DNA of 64,000 nt from Diphasiastrum complanatum (Eukaryota > Streptophyta > Lycopodiopsida > Lycopodiales > Lycopodiaceae). The notes below the pieces were generated by a model. That model was not told the origin of the DNA and searched no databases. It saw nothing but the letters and a program-made list of their open reading frames with translations. Each line of letters starts with the position of its first letter. Position 1 is the stretch's first letter. The stretch is taken from NCBI GenBank assembly GCA_029204225.1, contig CM055099.1, positions 69,611,349 to 69,675,348 on the forward strand. The letters run 5' to 3'. The position numbers and the translations under genes were made by a program. Positions 34,201-43,625 of the stretch are shown piece after piece.

Positions 34201-36292
34201 AGAGAGATTGGCTGGGATTGTGCCCAAGGATCTATGGGGTCACATGGGTAGTAGTCAATGTGAGGAAGGGCGTGTAAATAGATAGTGGCGTAGTGGATAA
34301 ATATGATTAGGAGCAATTAAGATTTGTTGTTACAATAATTTTAAATCTTTTAAGTAAGAACTAATTGTATAATACAGCACATTGCAATAATATTAATAAA
34401 TCTTCTATTTTGGGCTGAGAGAGTGACAACTTCTGCTGTGTTCTGTTTGTTTTTTGGTTTATGTTCAATAGATGCTTTGCAAATAGCATCATTTTTGTAA
34501 GTTGTATCAGCTTCTGAGCACTCTGATTTCATCAAATTTAGAGTGGATGTCATAGAGCACAAAGATGACCTTCCACCTAGCTAGTTATATCTCCTCCTCT
34601 ATAGCTACTACAAAAGCCTAGTCAAGTGTTAATTTTCTAGTTTTCAACAGTTTTTTACTGAAAATATCGAAAAGCAGCTGATCACTGTCAACTTGCTGCA
34701 GGGTATGCTGCTTGCAAATTTCACAACAATATTATCATCGCTTCAGTCAATAGATTGTCCAAGTAGTTCTGCAGCCTGTCAGACAGCATCCAGCAAACGA
34801 AAAAGTATATTCTACTTAGCCTTGTACATTCAAGCCCTTGGTATTGGCGCATTTCAACCTTGCAACGTTTCATTTGGCGCAGATCAGTACGATGAGCAAC
34901 ACAAGCTTGAAAATCCTTGGAAAAGCCGGTTTTTCAGTTTGGTGTATGTTACTGGTAGCTGCGGAAGCCTCATAGGAAACACATTTCTTATTTACCTAGA
35001 GCAGAACGTTAGCTACACATGGGGTTTTGGAGTTTGTACAATATTTCTTGGACTTTCAGTTGTGATTTATCTCAGTGGAATTCCACTCTTTCGGTACCAA
35101 AAACCTAAGGGAAACCCACTCACCAGGATTGCACAAGTGCTTTGCGCAAGTGTTCGAAAGTGGCACTTAAAATGCCCTTTGGATGGCAGTGAACTTTACG
35201 AATTATCACAAGTGACAGGGAGTCGTCAACTCCATCACAGCAACAAATTCAGGTTGTGCACTCAAACAAGCATTTCTATTTGATCCAAAAGCAGAAATGT
35301 AGGATTTTGTTAACTGCTTAAACACGTTCGCAAGATCAAAAGTTGGACTAAGGTGTCGCCAATAAAACGTTAACGTCGTTATTGAAAAATTCGAGCTACA
35401 AAATGGTTGACTAAGTTGTGCTTTTTGCTGGGCTTTGAAACGTAACTGTAGATTCTTAGATAAGGCAGCTATCAAGATTGACGGAGATATTGATAAAGAG
35501 GGTACTAGAAATCTCTGGAAGCTCTGCACAGTGACCCAAGTAGAGGAGGCGAAATTTCTTTTTCGTGTGCTACCTATTTGGGCCAGCAACGTCTACTATA
35601 GCACTCTGTACATTCAAACTCTGACCTTATTTGTGGAACAAGCATCTACAATGGACCTTCGTCTTGGAAACTTCAGCATTCCACCAGCATCTATGGGCAT
35701 CTTCGAAACATTAAGTGTCTGCTTTTGGACATTTGCATACGAAAAGTGGGTAGTTCCAGTGGCAAGAAGATGCACAGGGCATCCACGAGGCCTTACACTG
35801 CTTCAAAGAATGGGTACCGGATTAGCTGTTGTGACATCTGCAATGGTAGCTGCAGCTGTGGTTGAGATGCATCGACTGAACGTGATAGAAAGGCATGATC
35901 TGTCAGGAAAGCCTGATGCAACAGTGCCGATGAGCGTTTTTTGGCTGATTCCTCAGTATTTCCTGGTGGGTGCTTCGGAAACATTTTCATATGTTGGGCA
36001 ATACGAGTTTTTTTATGACCAGGCACCTGATGATATTCGAGGATTGAGCAGTGGACTCCAATTCACAACTCTTGCTTGTGGCAATTTCTTGAGCAGCCTT
36101 ATGGTCTCAATTATCAGCCAAGTTACCAGGCATGGAGGCAAGCCTGGATGGATTAGTAACAACCTCAATGCCGGTCACATTGATTACTTTTATTGGCTTT
36201 TGGCACTGCTCGGCATGGTCAATTTTATTCTTTATCTAATCTGTGCCAATTGGTATGAATACACAGATGTTACCAACTCAGAATCCAGCTGA
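22077..36292 (+). CDS. NPF (NRT1/PTR) family transporter, five exons
   Basis: Exons: 22077-22124, 22281-22446, 22878-23095, 34702-35252, 35452-36292. They sum to 1824 nt and join in frame to 607 codons plus stop. Introns are GT-AG except intron 2, which uses GC (GCAAGT at 22447). The family normally moves nitrate, peptides or hormones with protons across 12 membrane helices, length 550-620. Seen here: Y-T-K-D-G-S-V-D near the N-terminus, G-A-F-L-A-D-S-Y-F-G-R after helix 2, N-V-S-F-G-A-D-Q-Y-D-E, K-F-R-F-L-D-K-A-A across the last junction, F-F-Y-D-Q-A-P-D-D-I-R and a C-terminal G-H-I-D-Y-F-Y-W-L-L. The helix-1 ExxER proton motif reads Q-x-x-V-T. Exon 1 is the least certain; an upstream ATG at 21966 is in frame. 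The N- and C-terminal motifs resemble NPF8/NPF5, but I cannot place the subfamily. Confidence 0.9.
22447..22877 (+). other. GC-AG intron 2 of the NPF gene
   Basis: Exon 2 must end at 22446 to keep the frame into F-I-L-G, and the donor is then GCAAGT, the usual form of rare GC donors. The acceptor is GCTGCAG at 22871-22877. No GT donor in the neighbourhood keeps the frame. Confidence 0.8.
24405..24570. repeat. Degenerate TCGCGA/GAGCTAGAC tandem repeats in the W 3' LTR
   Basis: About six units of 25-30 bp, each with a (T)CGCGA(A)-like core followed by (C)AGCTAGACTAATAAT. The 5' LTR carries the same array at about 30650-30820. Confidence 0.7.
25637..26950 (-). pseudogene. Copia W reverse transcriptase and RNase H, frame-broken
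   Basis: RT from W-I-F-K-I-K-Y-N-A-N-G through Q-L-D-V-Q-T-A-Y-L-N-G, Y-G-L-K-Q-S-T-R-A-W and the active site Y-V-D-D-T-L-L-F-S-N-S. RNase H follows with Y-F-D-A-R-W-G-G-D-V-D-N, T-F-F-V-N-G-G-P-I-S-W and L-S-S-T-E-A-K-Y-I-A. The catalytic motifs survive. Breaks: a 25-bp tandem duplication at about 26456-26505 shifts the frame just after the A-W-F block, and another shift occurs near 25900-26100 between RT and RNase H. Confidence 0.9.
27231..28480 (-). pseudogene. Copia W integrase with zinc-binding N-terminus
   Basis: The HHCC module is visible (W-H-Y-R-L-G-H-L-N-H, then C-Q-D-C-L-V-G-K-Q), followed by V-H-S-D-I-C-G-P-M and F-I-T-F-I-D-E-F. In the next frame comes R-S-D-N-C-G-E-Y with a cysteine for the usual glycine, then P-Y-S-P-Q-S-N-G-L-A-E-R-K-N-R-T-L. 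The C-terminal part (V-F-G-C-I-A-Y-A-Q-I-L-K-D-T-R-K) is in a third frame. A deletion near 27500-27520 removes part of the core between K-S-F and the W-T-G-S-K-P equivalent. Confidence 0.85.
28481..29180 (-). pseudogene. Copia W gag
   Basis: N-terminal block with M-A-K-E-L-Y-D-I-V-T-G-A-E-G-K (28989-29180), middle block with L-L-T-S-L-P-S-S-Y-D-S-W-V-M-I-I-T-T-H (28633-28860), and the zinc knuckle C-R-Y-C-K-R-N-N-H-E-I-Q at about 28520. The knuckle lacks its last cysteine because about 20 bp present in relic E1 is deleted. Frames differ between the blocks. Confidence 0.85.
29645..30619. mobile_element. Non-autonomous Mutator-like insertion in the W 5' LTR
   Basis: A 975-bp insertion flanked by GCCAAACAT at 29636-29644 and 30620-30628, a 9-bp duplication. 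The ends are imperfect inverted repeats sharing CGAGTAAATT and CTGCGAGTTTT/TTGCGAGTTTT. The empty site exists in LTR W of relic E1 (about 14440). Nine-bp duplications with terminal inverted repeats are typical of Mutator-like elements. No transposase is encoded. An inner inverted repeat is annotated separately. Confidence 0.8.
29785..30125. repeat. Inner inverted repeat of the Mutator-like insertion
   Basis: About 29785-29870 and 30040-30125 are inverse complements (GACTATACTAATGGATTCTA against its partner, through GGAGCACTTTTGCTT and CTCAATCCGAGCAATA). Between them, two GGTAGCACGCCGnCnTGCTA motifs sit in tandem. Confidence 0.75.
31137..31196. repeat. (AT)n microsatellite in the W 5' LTR
   Basis: About 29 AT units. 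The same site in the 3' LTR (about 24903) has only four or five. Confidence 0.95.
31820..34208. other. Inner V sequence, unassigned, with 21-bp tandem repeats
   Basis: No gag or pol domain found. About 33392-33500 holds roughly five units of 21 bp of the type GTGAAACTCTGAATACTGATT, inside a wider field of GTGAATAT/TCGTGAA words (33310-33960). The segment is mostly missing from the inverted copy at 2091-3600, so it may be a separate insertion of about 2.36 kb. Confidence 0.5.
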
Positions 36293-37741
36293 GATCATAA
36301 GAACATCATCATCTCTACTTATATAAAGCCCCAAACTTATAGTAGAGGCACTAATGACCACTATAAATAGCTAAAGTTGTGCTAAATTTGGAGGCTATTC
36401 TTCATTTGCTTAATTTGAATTCTAAGTATCTTCTGAATGATCGCCAATGATGAATAATGATATATTACTTTGCCTATTTTGGTGAAGTTTAGCTACATTT
36501 ATCCATCTTTTCCATTTTTGACTAGTTTTTTTAATTTTTTGCATTTTCATTGTAATTTGATATTCATGAATGGATTAGATGTTTTGTTAAGATTGGCACA
36601 TGACAATTTTGGTATAAGAGCATTAGATTTTGGTATAAGGTTTAGTGAAGTTTTCCTACTAGTTTTTTAGTTTTTCAATTTTCAAAATGTTTCGGTTCAA
36701 CTTTTGACCAATTATTTTCTTTTTTTATGTATTTCCTTGTTTCAAATCAGTAGCTCTCTCTCTCTTAGCTTTATGGAGGTACGGAGTTTTTTTAATTTTT
36801 CTGGAGGTAATGACCAAGTTATGGCCATTTTAGTGATTTCCTTCCAATTTTAGTTAGCTATGTTTTTTGCAGTTTGTTTTTCTCTATTTTTTGTTGTACT
36901 TTTGGCCGAATTTTGTGACTATAATTTTATAGCTTTGTAGATCTCTGTCTCAATTGAATCTGTGCCAATTTCCAGCCAATTTGGTGAAAATTGACAAAGA
37001 TATGGCAATTTTAGTGGAAGAGGTCCATTTGTTATGTTTTGGAATCCATTTGGGAGAGGACTTCAACTTCACTTTTTAAAGTTTTGACTTTGTTCCAAAT
37101 TTTTTTCAATATTCTTCATTTTGAAGTTTTTGTTTTAAACAAATGGCTCGTCACCCAGAATGACTCACCTACTAGTGGGTTTTGATTTTTTTTAATATTT
37201 TGATATTTTTTATTTTCCACACATGCGAACGTTTTGAAAAAAATCGCCAAGGCAGCATAGCCACAAATTCATCGATCTTTTGACATTCTCAATATTTCCT
37301 AATTTTCGAGTTTTTTGGGATTTTAACATTCTTCCATCCGACGAATTTTTTGAGATTTTTTAGTTTTTCGAATTTTTTGGGTTTTTGAGACTTTTGAATT
37401 TTTTCAAGTTTTTTAGATTTTAGAGTATTTTTTAAAAAATTCCATCCGACGTGCATCTGATGATCACTTAACAAAAAATCTGTCCGACGATTGCATTCGA
37501 TGAAATTTGAGATTTTCGAGTTTCTCGGAATTTTTCAAGTTGTTCGAGATTTTCGATTTGTTCGGGATTTTTCGAGTTTCTCAAAAGAAATTTGAGTTCT
37601 TCGTGTGTATTTCTCTCAAGATAAGCATCTTGAACAAATAAACAATTGAGAACTCAAAAAATTTCAAGAAACTCAAAAAGTCCCGAACAACTTGAAAAAT
37701 TCCAAGAATAACTCAAAATCCCGAACAACTCAAAAACTTCC
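36293..37741. other. NPF downstream region and AT-rich leader-like sequence
   Basis: The NPF 3' untranslated region must lie here, but I see no clear polyadenylation signal. TTTTGGTATAAGAGC at about 36609 resembles a tRNA-Met primer site with one change. From about 37200 the sequence is rich in CGAG(A/T)TTTT and CATCCGACG words like the leader at 51560. No supported gene. Confidence 0.35.
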
Positions 37742-37810
37742 TTATCTTGAGAGGAATACACACCAAGATCATCAAGATAAGCATCTTGGTGTGTATTCCT
37801 CTCAAGATAA
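37742..37810. repeat. Perfect 28-bp hairpin
   Basis: 37742-37769 and 37783-37810 are exact inverse complements separated by 13 bases. A partial third copy of the arm lies near 37605-37630. Confidence 0.95.
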
Positions 37811-38651
37811 AGATCTCGATGCCCTTGGACAAGTGTTCATACGCTGTCGAAGGTTCAAAATTTTCTTGAATCCCAAAAAGTGCCCATGGTGTGGTACTGG
37901 CCATATCAGTTCTCGAAATGGTATAGCCACTGATCCCAAAAAGATCAGAGCATTTCTAGAAAGGCCGAAATTTACGTCTTTCTGGGCCACACAGATTATT
38001 TTCATATTTTGATAATACACTAGGTTGATAAAGCGTGATTAGTATATCAAATTGTTACTAATCCAAGGTGGACATGATTAAAGCCTTCGAAGACCTCAAA
38101 CATGCTTTAGTCACCGCACCCATTCTTCACGTGCCCCCGATTATAATAAGGAGTTCTATGTGCATACGAACGCTAGCATGCTAGAGAATTCAAAAAGGAT
38201 TTTCAATCCATTTCCTAAGCCGTCAATTGGTTCCAGCTGACATTAACTGTTCTATGACAGACAAAGAGACATTGGCAATGGTCTATGGTGTTCAAACAAT
38301 TTTGTCATTATTTGCTAGGCCAGCTTTTTGTCTTTTATACTAACCATCATGCTCTTCTTTATCTATTGAATTAACCATGCAAAATAGGACAAATTGCACG
38401 ATGGCTGTTGATTCTTTTAGAATTCAACTTTCGAGTTGTTATTCGAAAGGGATCACAACATTTTTTGGTTGATCACTTGAAGCATCTAATGAGCAAATAA
38501 ATGATGAGTTACCAAAAGCGTGTCTATTTTATATAGATGCAACTCTGTTATGGGTAGATGATATCACTAGATATCTAGCCACTGGGAAAATAGATCTTCA
38601 GTTGACCAAACCACCAAAAATATCACTTATCATGAAATCTTTGCCATGGAT
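37800..38651 (+). pseudogene. Ty3/gypsy RT C-terminus and RNase H
   Basis: Plus-strand pieces: L-N-P-K-K-C and G-H-I-S-S-R-N-G-I-A-T-D-P-K-K-I (end of RT), I-K-A-F-E-D-L-K-H-A-L-V-T-A-P-I-L (connection) and M-T-D-K-E-T-L-A-M-V-Y (RNase H). Frames change at least twice and stops are present. The related minus-strand fragment at 50800-51230 shows the same region. LTR insertion at 38652 truncates it. Confidence 0.8.
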
Positions 38652-39096
38652 TGTAGGAGTGATACAGCTAGCAGTGACCAACGATCACATCTGAACTCCT
38701 GACGAACTGATCTCGTTCGTGAATCCTTTCACTTCGTGATTTGCTTCACTTCGCTTTGTTTCGTTTCGCGATCACCTGGCCATAAAGGGTAAATCAATTA
38801 CAGAGCTCACCTTTCGTTTCGTTTTGTTGTGTCCTGTTTCATTTCGTCTTGTCTCGTGGCAGAGCTTGATTGATCTTGTCGTGAATTCTTTTGCTTCGTT
38901 TCGTTTCGTTTTGCTAACTGTGTGCTTCCAGCATGGATCAATGTTAGAGCTCGTTTGAGTTTCGCTATGCTTCGCTACGCTTCGTTTCTTTTCGTTTTCG
39001 TTTAGAGTTCATCTCGTTTGTGATTTAATTCTATCAGTTTGTCACCAGAGTTTTTGGCTAGTATTTTGTATTTTATGGGTGCATTCATTGCCATCA
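38652..39096 (+). repeat. Copia 5' LTR rich in TTTCG words
   Basis: TGTAGG...CCATCA, 445 bp, directly upstream of primer site TGGTCTCAGAGCC (39098-39110). About 38690-39010 is filled with TTCGTTTCG, CTTCG and similar words. The left boundary is inferred from TG and from the end of gypsy homology. Confidence 0.65.
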
Positions 39097-39195
39097 GTGG
39101 TCTCAGAGCCAGGTTTGTCAAAGTCTGACATAGCCAAAAGACTATCAGATCAAAGGGGCTAAAGCATTCAAACAATCACCCATCAACCAGTGAAC

Positions 39196-39627
39196 ATGAA
39201 TTCAGAAGCAATGGCTTCAATCAGCAGCATACAATCCAAGATCTGTACAATTCTGGATTCTTCATGATCTAACTTTCTGGCATGGAAAGTTAAGACATCG
39301 TTGATACTAAAGGGTGAAGGTTTATTCCCCTGGGTGGATGGCACAGAGGAGATGCCTACAACATCAAACAAAGAGCTACGTGAATGGAGGGAGAAAAATG
39401 ACAAGGCAGTAGCCTTGCTATCATCATCCATCGAGGACAGTCTCACACTTGACCTAGCTACACTCTCCAAAGAAAAGGAGATGTGGGATACACTGATCAC
39501 GAGATTCCAAACAAAATCACGCAGTCAAATAATGATGCTGGAAGATCAGCTAACGAACCTGCAGTGGGATGGCAAAGATCTCACTTCTTTTGTAAGGAAG
39601 ATGAAAGATTTCATTAGGGGATATTAG
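39196..39627 (+). pseudogene. Copia gag N-terminus
   Basis: Starts M-N-S-E-A-M, an in-frame stop near 39268, then L-A-W-K-V-K-T-S-L-I-L-K-G-E-G-L-F-P-W-V, D-K-A-V-A-L-L-S-S-S-I-E-D and M-W-D-T-L-I-T-R-F, the typical copia gag. It ends at a stop at 39627 before the zinc knuckle. Confidence 0.8.
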
Positions 39628-39945
39628 AACTCAAAATGGGCCCTTTGTCAAGATGTTGTTTTTGACTTCGCGCGCTTTCAATGCTTATGAGTCCCAATGA
39701 ATAGTGTCCATCTGTGACGAATTGTAATAGTGGTTGACGGACAGAAATTGTATTTAACTTTCCCGGCCAAATTTTTGTAATTTTCAAATATCCCAACATG
39801 TAGAACAAACAATTGTGATTGGACCATAGTTACTGCTCGAATACTCTTATGTTGCCCGTCATTGTACACTCAAGGTTGATTTGACGTCAATAGTTATAAA
39901 CTGTGGTTAATTAATCCTTGTAGTTTAGGAACTTCTTGTCATTCA
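39628..39945. other. Unassigned spacer
   Basis: About 320 bp without a recognisable gene or repeat, between a gag stop and LTR Z. Confidence 0.3.
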
Positions 39946-40595
39946 TGTGAAAATGCAAAAATTATGCTTGGTAGAGGCCAAAATCTTGTATATAGGATAA
40001 ACACACATGTGTGGAGCTTGTTCCCACGTGTGAAATTAGTATAATTGTCATGTACCATAATCATATATGTTGTACATATGATTTAATTCAAGTTCTAGTG
40101 TCTAAAAAGGCCAATAACTAGTTTTCTAGATATATGACACATGGCATCAATCTATTGATTGCATGAGCCAAATACTTTGGATAGGTGTCACATCCCATGT
40201 GTAGAGGACAGCTCACACGTGTGGAAAAAACTGAAGTAGGTGAGTTTTTGCTTCTAGAAAATTTCTATGAAGATCTCCATATAGTAGGAAATTGGACCAA
40301 AATGCCCAAAATAGAAAGTTTGATCCAAGTGTCAAAATTGCATGATGATGACAAAGCATCCTCACACGTGTGAGATCTGATGCATGATCAGTACCTTGAG
40401 CTCCAAAAAGTGTATATATAGAGACATATTTGGCCACAATCATCATGAAACATCAATCTTGATTTTGGAAGCAATTTTGTGTAATTTTCTCTATTTGTCT
40501 ACATTTGTTTTGATTGTTTTGAGGTTCTATCATAGTGTACTTTATTTTCAGGTTGGAGTCAGTACTCTGACAGGGTTTCACACGTGTGAAACCAG
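39946..40595 (+). repeat. Truncated LTR Z, plus orientation
   Basis: Starts TGTGAAAATGCAAAAAT and follows the LTRs at 45791, 49152 and 54791 (all minus) as inverse complement until about 40595, where about 180 bp of the U5 end is missing. It shows a TATA box (GTGTATATATAGAG, about 40408) and four CACACGTGTG-like palindromes. Confidence 0.85.
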
Positions 40596-40599
40596 GATT

Positions 40600-42163
40600 C
40601 TCATTGTTTTCACAAAGAATGATATCATCTACATAGATGAGAAGTATAATTACAAAGTTATCTACAAACTTATAATACAGAGAAGGGTCATATTCACTTG
40701 GACAAAATCCGAGTGATATGAGATAGGAGTTGAGCCTTGCATACCAAGACCTTGGTGCCTGTTTCAGTCCATACATACTTTTGAACAAAAGACAAACTTT
40801 TGATTCATCACCTTCCTTCACAAAACACGGAGGTCGCTCCATGTAAATCTCCTCCTCAAGGTAACCATTGAGAAATGCATTAGAAACATCAAGCTGGAAC
40901 ACACTCCATTTGTAAAAACATGCAAGAGAGATGAGTATTCGAATTTTTACCATCTTTGCAACTGGTGCAAAGGTGTCTTCATAGTCAAGACCTTTGATCT
41001 GTGAGTAGGCTTGACTTCATTTTCTCTTGAGATTATACACTTGTCAACTTGAAACTTGACATCCAATCCACTATCAGACAACTCTCCTACACTAATGAGA
41101 TTCTTGGTCAATTAGGTACATACAGTACATCATGTAAGCAAAAAGATTTTGATGATGATGCATGCAATGGAATACTACCTATTCCTTCAATCCTACACTC
41201 TACATCATTAGCAGTATAGATTGATCTTTTTGCACCTAGATATGGCATGAGATTAGTGAAAGAGTTCCTTGAACTAGACATACGGGAACTAGCCCCACTA
41301 TCTATCCACCAGACTTCTTCATTCTTAAAAGAAAAAGATGAAAAAGTAGACGTCATTAATGAATCCTCTCTTTCACTCTCAAGGTTAGCTTGTTTAGATT
41401 GGTTCTTCTTCTTGAAACAGTTTGATGCATAGTATCCTTTCTTGCCACAGAAAAAACACATGATGTTTGACATCTTCTTCTTGCCACTGGATGTTGCAGC
41501 TTGTGAGGACTGATCCTCACCACCTTCTTTGGCTTTGTCCTTCTTGAAGTTTTGTTGTCCTTTGCCCTTGCCTCTTGACTTGTCTCTGATGAAGAGTGCT
41601 TTGTCATCTCCACCGTCTTTTAATGAAAGTCCATTGATCCTCAGCATCTTGTTCTCTTGCCTACTTTCTTCAGCAATGAGAACACCTTGTAGTGTCTCCA
41701 AGGATGGAAGAATCTCTCTGAGAGCATAAGTCTGCACAATATTGTCATACTCATCTCTAGGTCCATTTAGGACTACTTGAACAAGTTCGGTGTTCTTAAG
41801 AGCATCACTAATACCATCTAATTCTTGATGAAGATCCTTAACCCTCATGACATATAATAAAGCACTCTCATCTACTCTCTAATAACTTAGAAATATTTGG
41901 TTTCTAAGTGTAAGCAATCTAGAAGTATTTTTTATTTCATAGATTGTTTTTAGAGTATCCCAAGCTTCCTTGACAGTGGTGCATGTACTGATCTCTCTTA
42001 ACACTTCATTGGTAACATTCATTTTTATAAAATGAAGGGCAATTCTGGTTCTTTTGTGAAATGTTGCAGCTTCATTAGGTGCAACATGTTCTTCTTCAGC
42101 TCCACTCACAATACCCATTACATCTTGTAGAATCAATAATGATTCCATTTTGATCCTCCACAT
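40600..42163 (-). pseudogene. Copia element X gag-protease joined to RT, integrase deleted
   Basis: Gag on the minus strand: 41879-42163 (E-A-W-D-T-L-K-T-I-Y-E-I-K) and 41108-41848, with zinc knuckle C-F-F-C-G-K-K-G-Y-Y-A-S-N-C (tyrosine replaces the usual histidine) and protease D-S-G-A-S-S-R-M-S. After L-H-D-V-L-Y-V-P-N the linker runs into F-Q-V-D-K-C at about 41040, and then directly into RT: T-F-A-P-V-A-K-M-V-K-I-R, Q-L-D-V-S-N-A-F-L-N-G, Y-G-L-K-Q-A-P-R-S-W-Y and Y-V-D-D-I-I-L (40453-40953). No integrase exists between them. The RT is cut at about 40600 by LTR Z. Confidence 0.85.
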
Positions 42164-42988
42164 TGCATTAATCTCTCACTGTGCTCTGAGAAATGTGAAA
42201 TAGATAAAGACATCTTCTCTATGAGAAATTCTAGTAATGATAAAAAAATAAAGTTGAAAGAATGTTGCTTGCTATCTCAATCTAGGATCTAACACAAATG
42301 TTGATCCACCCTATGAAATCTATCAACAAATGTGAGAACAAATTCTCAACACAGAAAATCAATCTATCTTGGATTTGGATCTTGCTTCAGTCACAAAAAA
42401 GAAGCACATGCAAGCAAGAAGTCTATCTCTCCCACGAGTTTCAAAGTACTGATAAACTCTCTAGGAACTTACTTTCAACTCAAACACAGTAATATGTGTG
42501 AAATGAAAAGTCTAAGACCTCAGAACTTCACTTCTATCCAATTTTACTTGATTGACAGTGAAAATTGATGAAAAAATGGTGAAAAAGACAGATGTGTGCT
42601 CACTTTGGCATATCCCACGAGTTGAGTACCCTCTCAAACTCTCTGATTGCCTAAAACTCTTCTAAAAACAAATCAAATTGATTTAGAAACAAGAGCAACA
42701 CATTCCACTCTTCAATATCTATCCAACAAGCTATAGAACATCAAATTTGGATCATTCCTTGAGAAGTAGCACTCATTAATGAGGGCTGATTTCACACGTG
42801 TGAGCTCTCTATCCATACAGAGCTCCGCTGGATCATATCAGCCTTGATTTGATCCACTTATGATCCACAGATTGCTTGTTTCTCAGCGAGTTTGAATCCC
42901 TCTCCCAAATCCGAGTTCCTGCAAGCAAAAACACTGATGATCTGATGTATACACCCCCACCTCTTCAAAGCATAGAGCTCTGATACCA
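42164..42988 (-). other. Copia X leader and primer site
   Basis: Non-coding leader; the primer-site complement GAGCTCTGATACCA lies at 42975-42988. A CACACGTGTG palindrome occurs near 42793. Confidence 0.7.
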
Positions 42989-43625
42989 TGTGAAGTTTTT
43001 AGCACGTGTGAACTTCACCACACACCCTACAGGATCTTACTGAGGTGTTGTGATTGCACAAGATTGATCAAAGAACAGTATGCTTGAAAAAGCTAAGGCA
43101 AGAGCACAGTGGCATACATCTGATAAAAAAATCTAACTCTTCACTATGAGAAATGAATGTCAGAAATAATTCTAAGTGTTCAGTATGGAAAAAAGAGGCT
43201 GCTCTCGGGTAGAGAGAGAAAATCAAGCATAGAAAACTCGGGTAGAGAGAGAATGAGTCCAAAACACCAAAATCTCAATATTCACAATATGGCAAAACAT
43301 GCCCAGCTTTTCCTACATGAGAGAGACTCGAATTCCTATAGTGGAGTTGCATGGAAAGTCCACTTAACTAAACTAATTCACCTACCAGAGATCCACATGT
43401 GTAACTGCATGCATATATGTTGCATGTACTACATGTCAACTCATAAAACTGCCTAGACATGTGTAGATCACATAAACTACTTTGCATGTTGCATGCACTG
43501 ATTGCATGTGGCTTGCATGCATACAATATGACTTTGCATGTTATCTAAACTACTGCATGTCATCAAAATTGAACCTATCTAACTCAAATCCGAGCTACAC
43601 TAGAAGAATATGTGCTCAATTCACA
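42989..43625 (-). repeat. LTR X (5' LTR of copia X)
   Basis: TGTGAAGTTT...AATTCACA, 637 bp, directly after the primer-site complement. The ends are short inverted repeats. A GCACGTGTGAA motif sits near its start. No partner LTR is visible. Confidence 0.7.

Larger units (their letters stand above)
23185..34534 (+). mobile_element. LTR retroelement V, nested host of W
   Basis: 5' LTR 23185-23562 and 3' LTR 34209-34534 share most of their length and both end TTTCATCA. Both are flanked outside by AATTT (23180-23184 and 34535-34539), a 5-bp target duplication. A primer-site-like TGGTTCTGGGCCC begins at 23564. Internal V sequence is 23563-24237 plus 31644-34208; no gag or pol domain is recognisable, so V is non-autonomous. 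The 5' LTR has an extra 29-bp tandem copy (about 23230-23285). The lower copy at 2091-3600 lacks most of 31820-34180, suggesting a further insertion there. Confidence 0.85.
23096..34701 (+). other. Giant intron 3 of the NPF gene
   Basis: Donor GTGAGT at 23096 and acceptor TTGCTGCAG ending at 34701, phase 0, total 11606 bp. All but about 250 bp is element V with its nested insertions. Splicing out V alone would leave a normal-sized plant intron. Confidence 0.9.

Noticed and set aside
35253-35451. Frameshift in the NPF gene between the two long open frames
   Set aside because: A GT-AG intron at these positions restores K-F-R-F-L-D-K-A-A exactly, at a position where I recall introns in other NPF genes, so the gene is not broken here.
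38690-39010. TTTCG-rich block as a telomere- or CRISPR-like array
   Set aside because: Spacing is irregular, there are no unique spacers, and the position directly before a primer site makes it part of an LTR.
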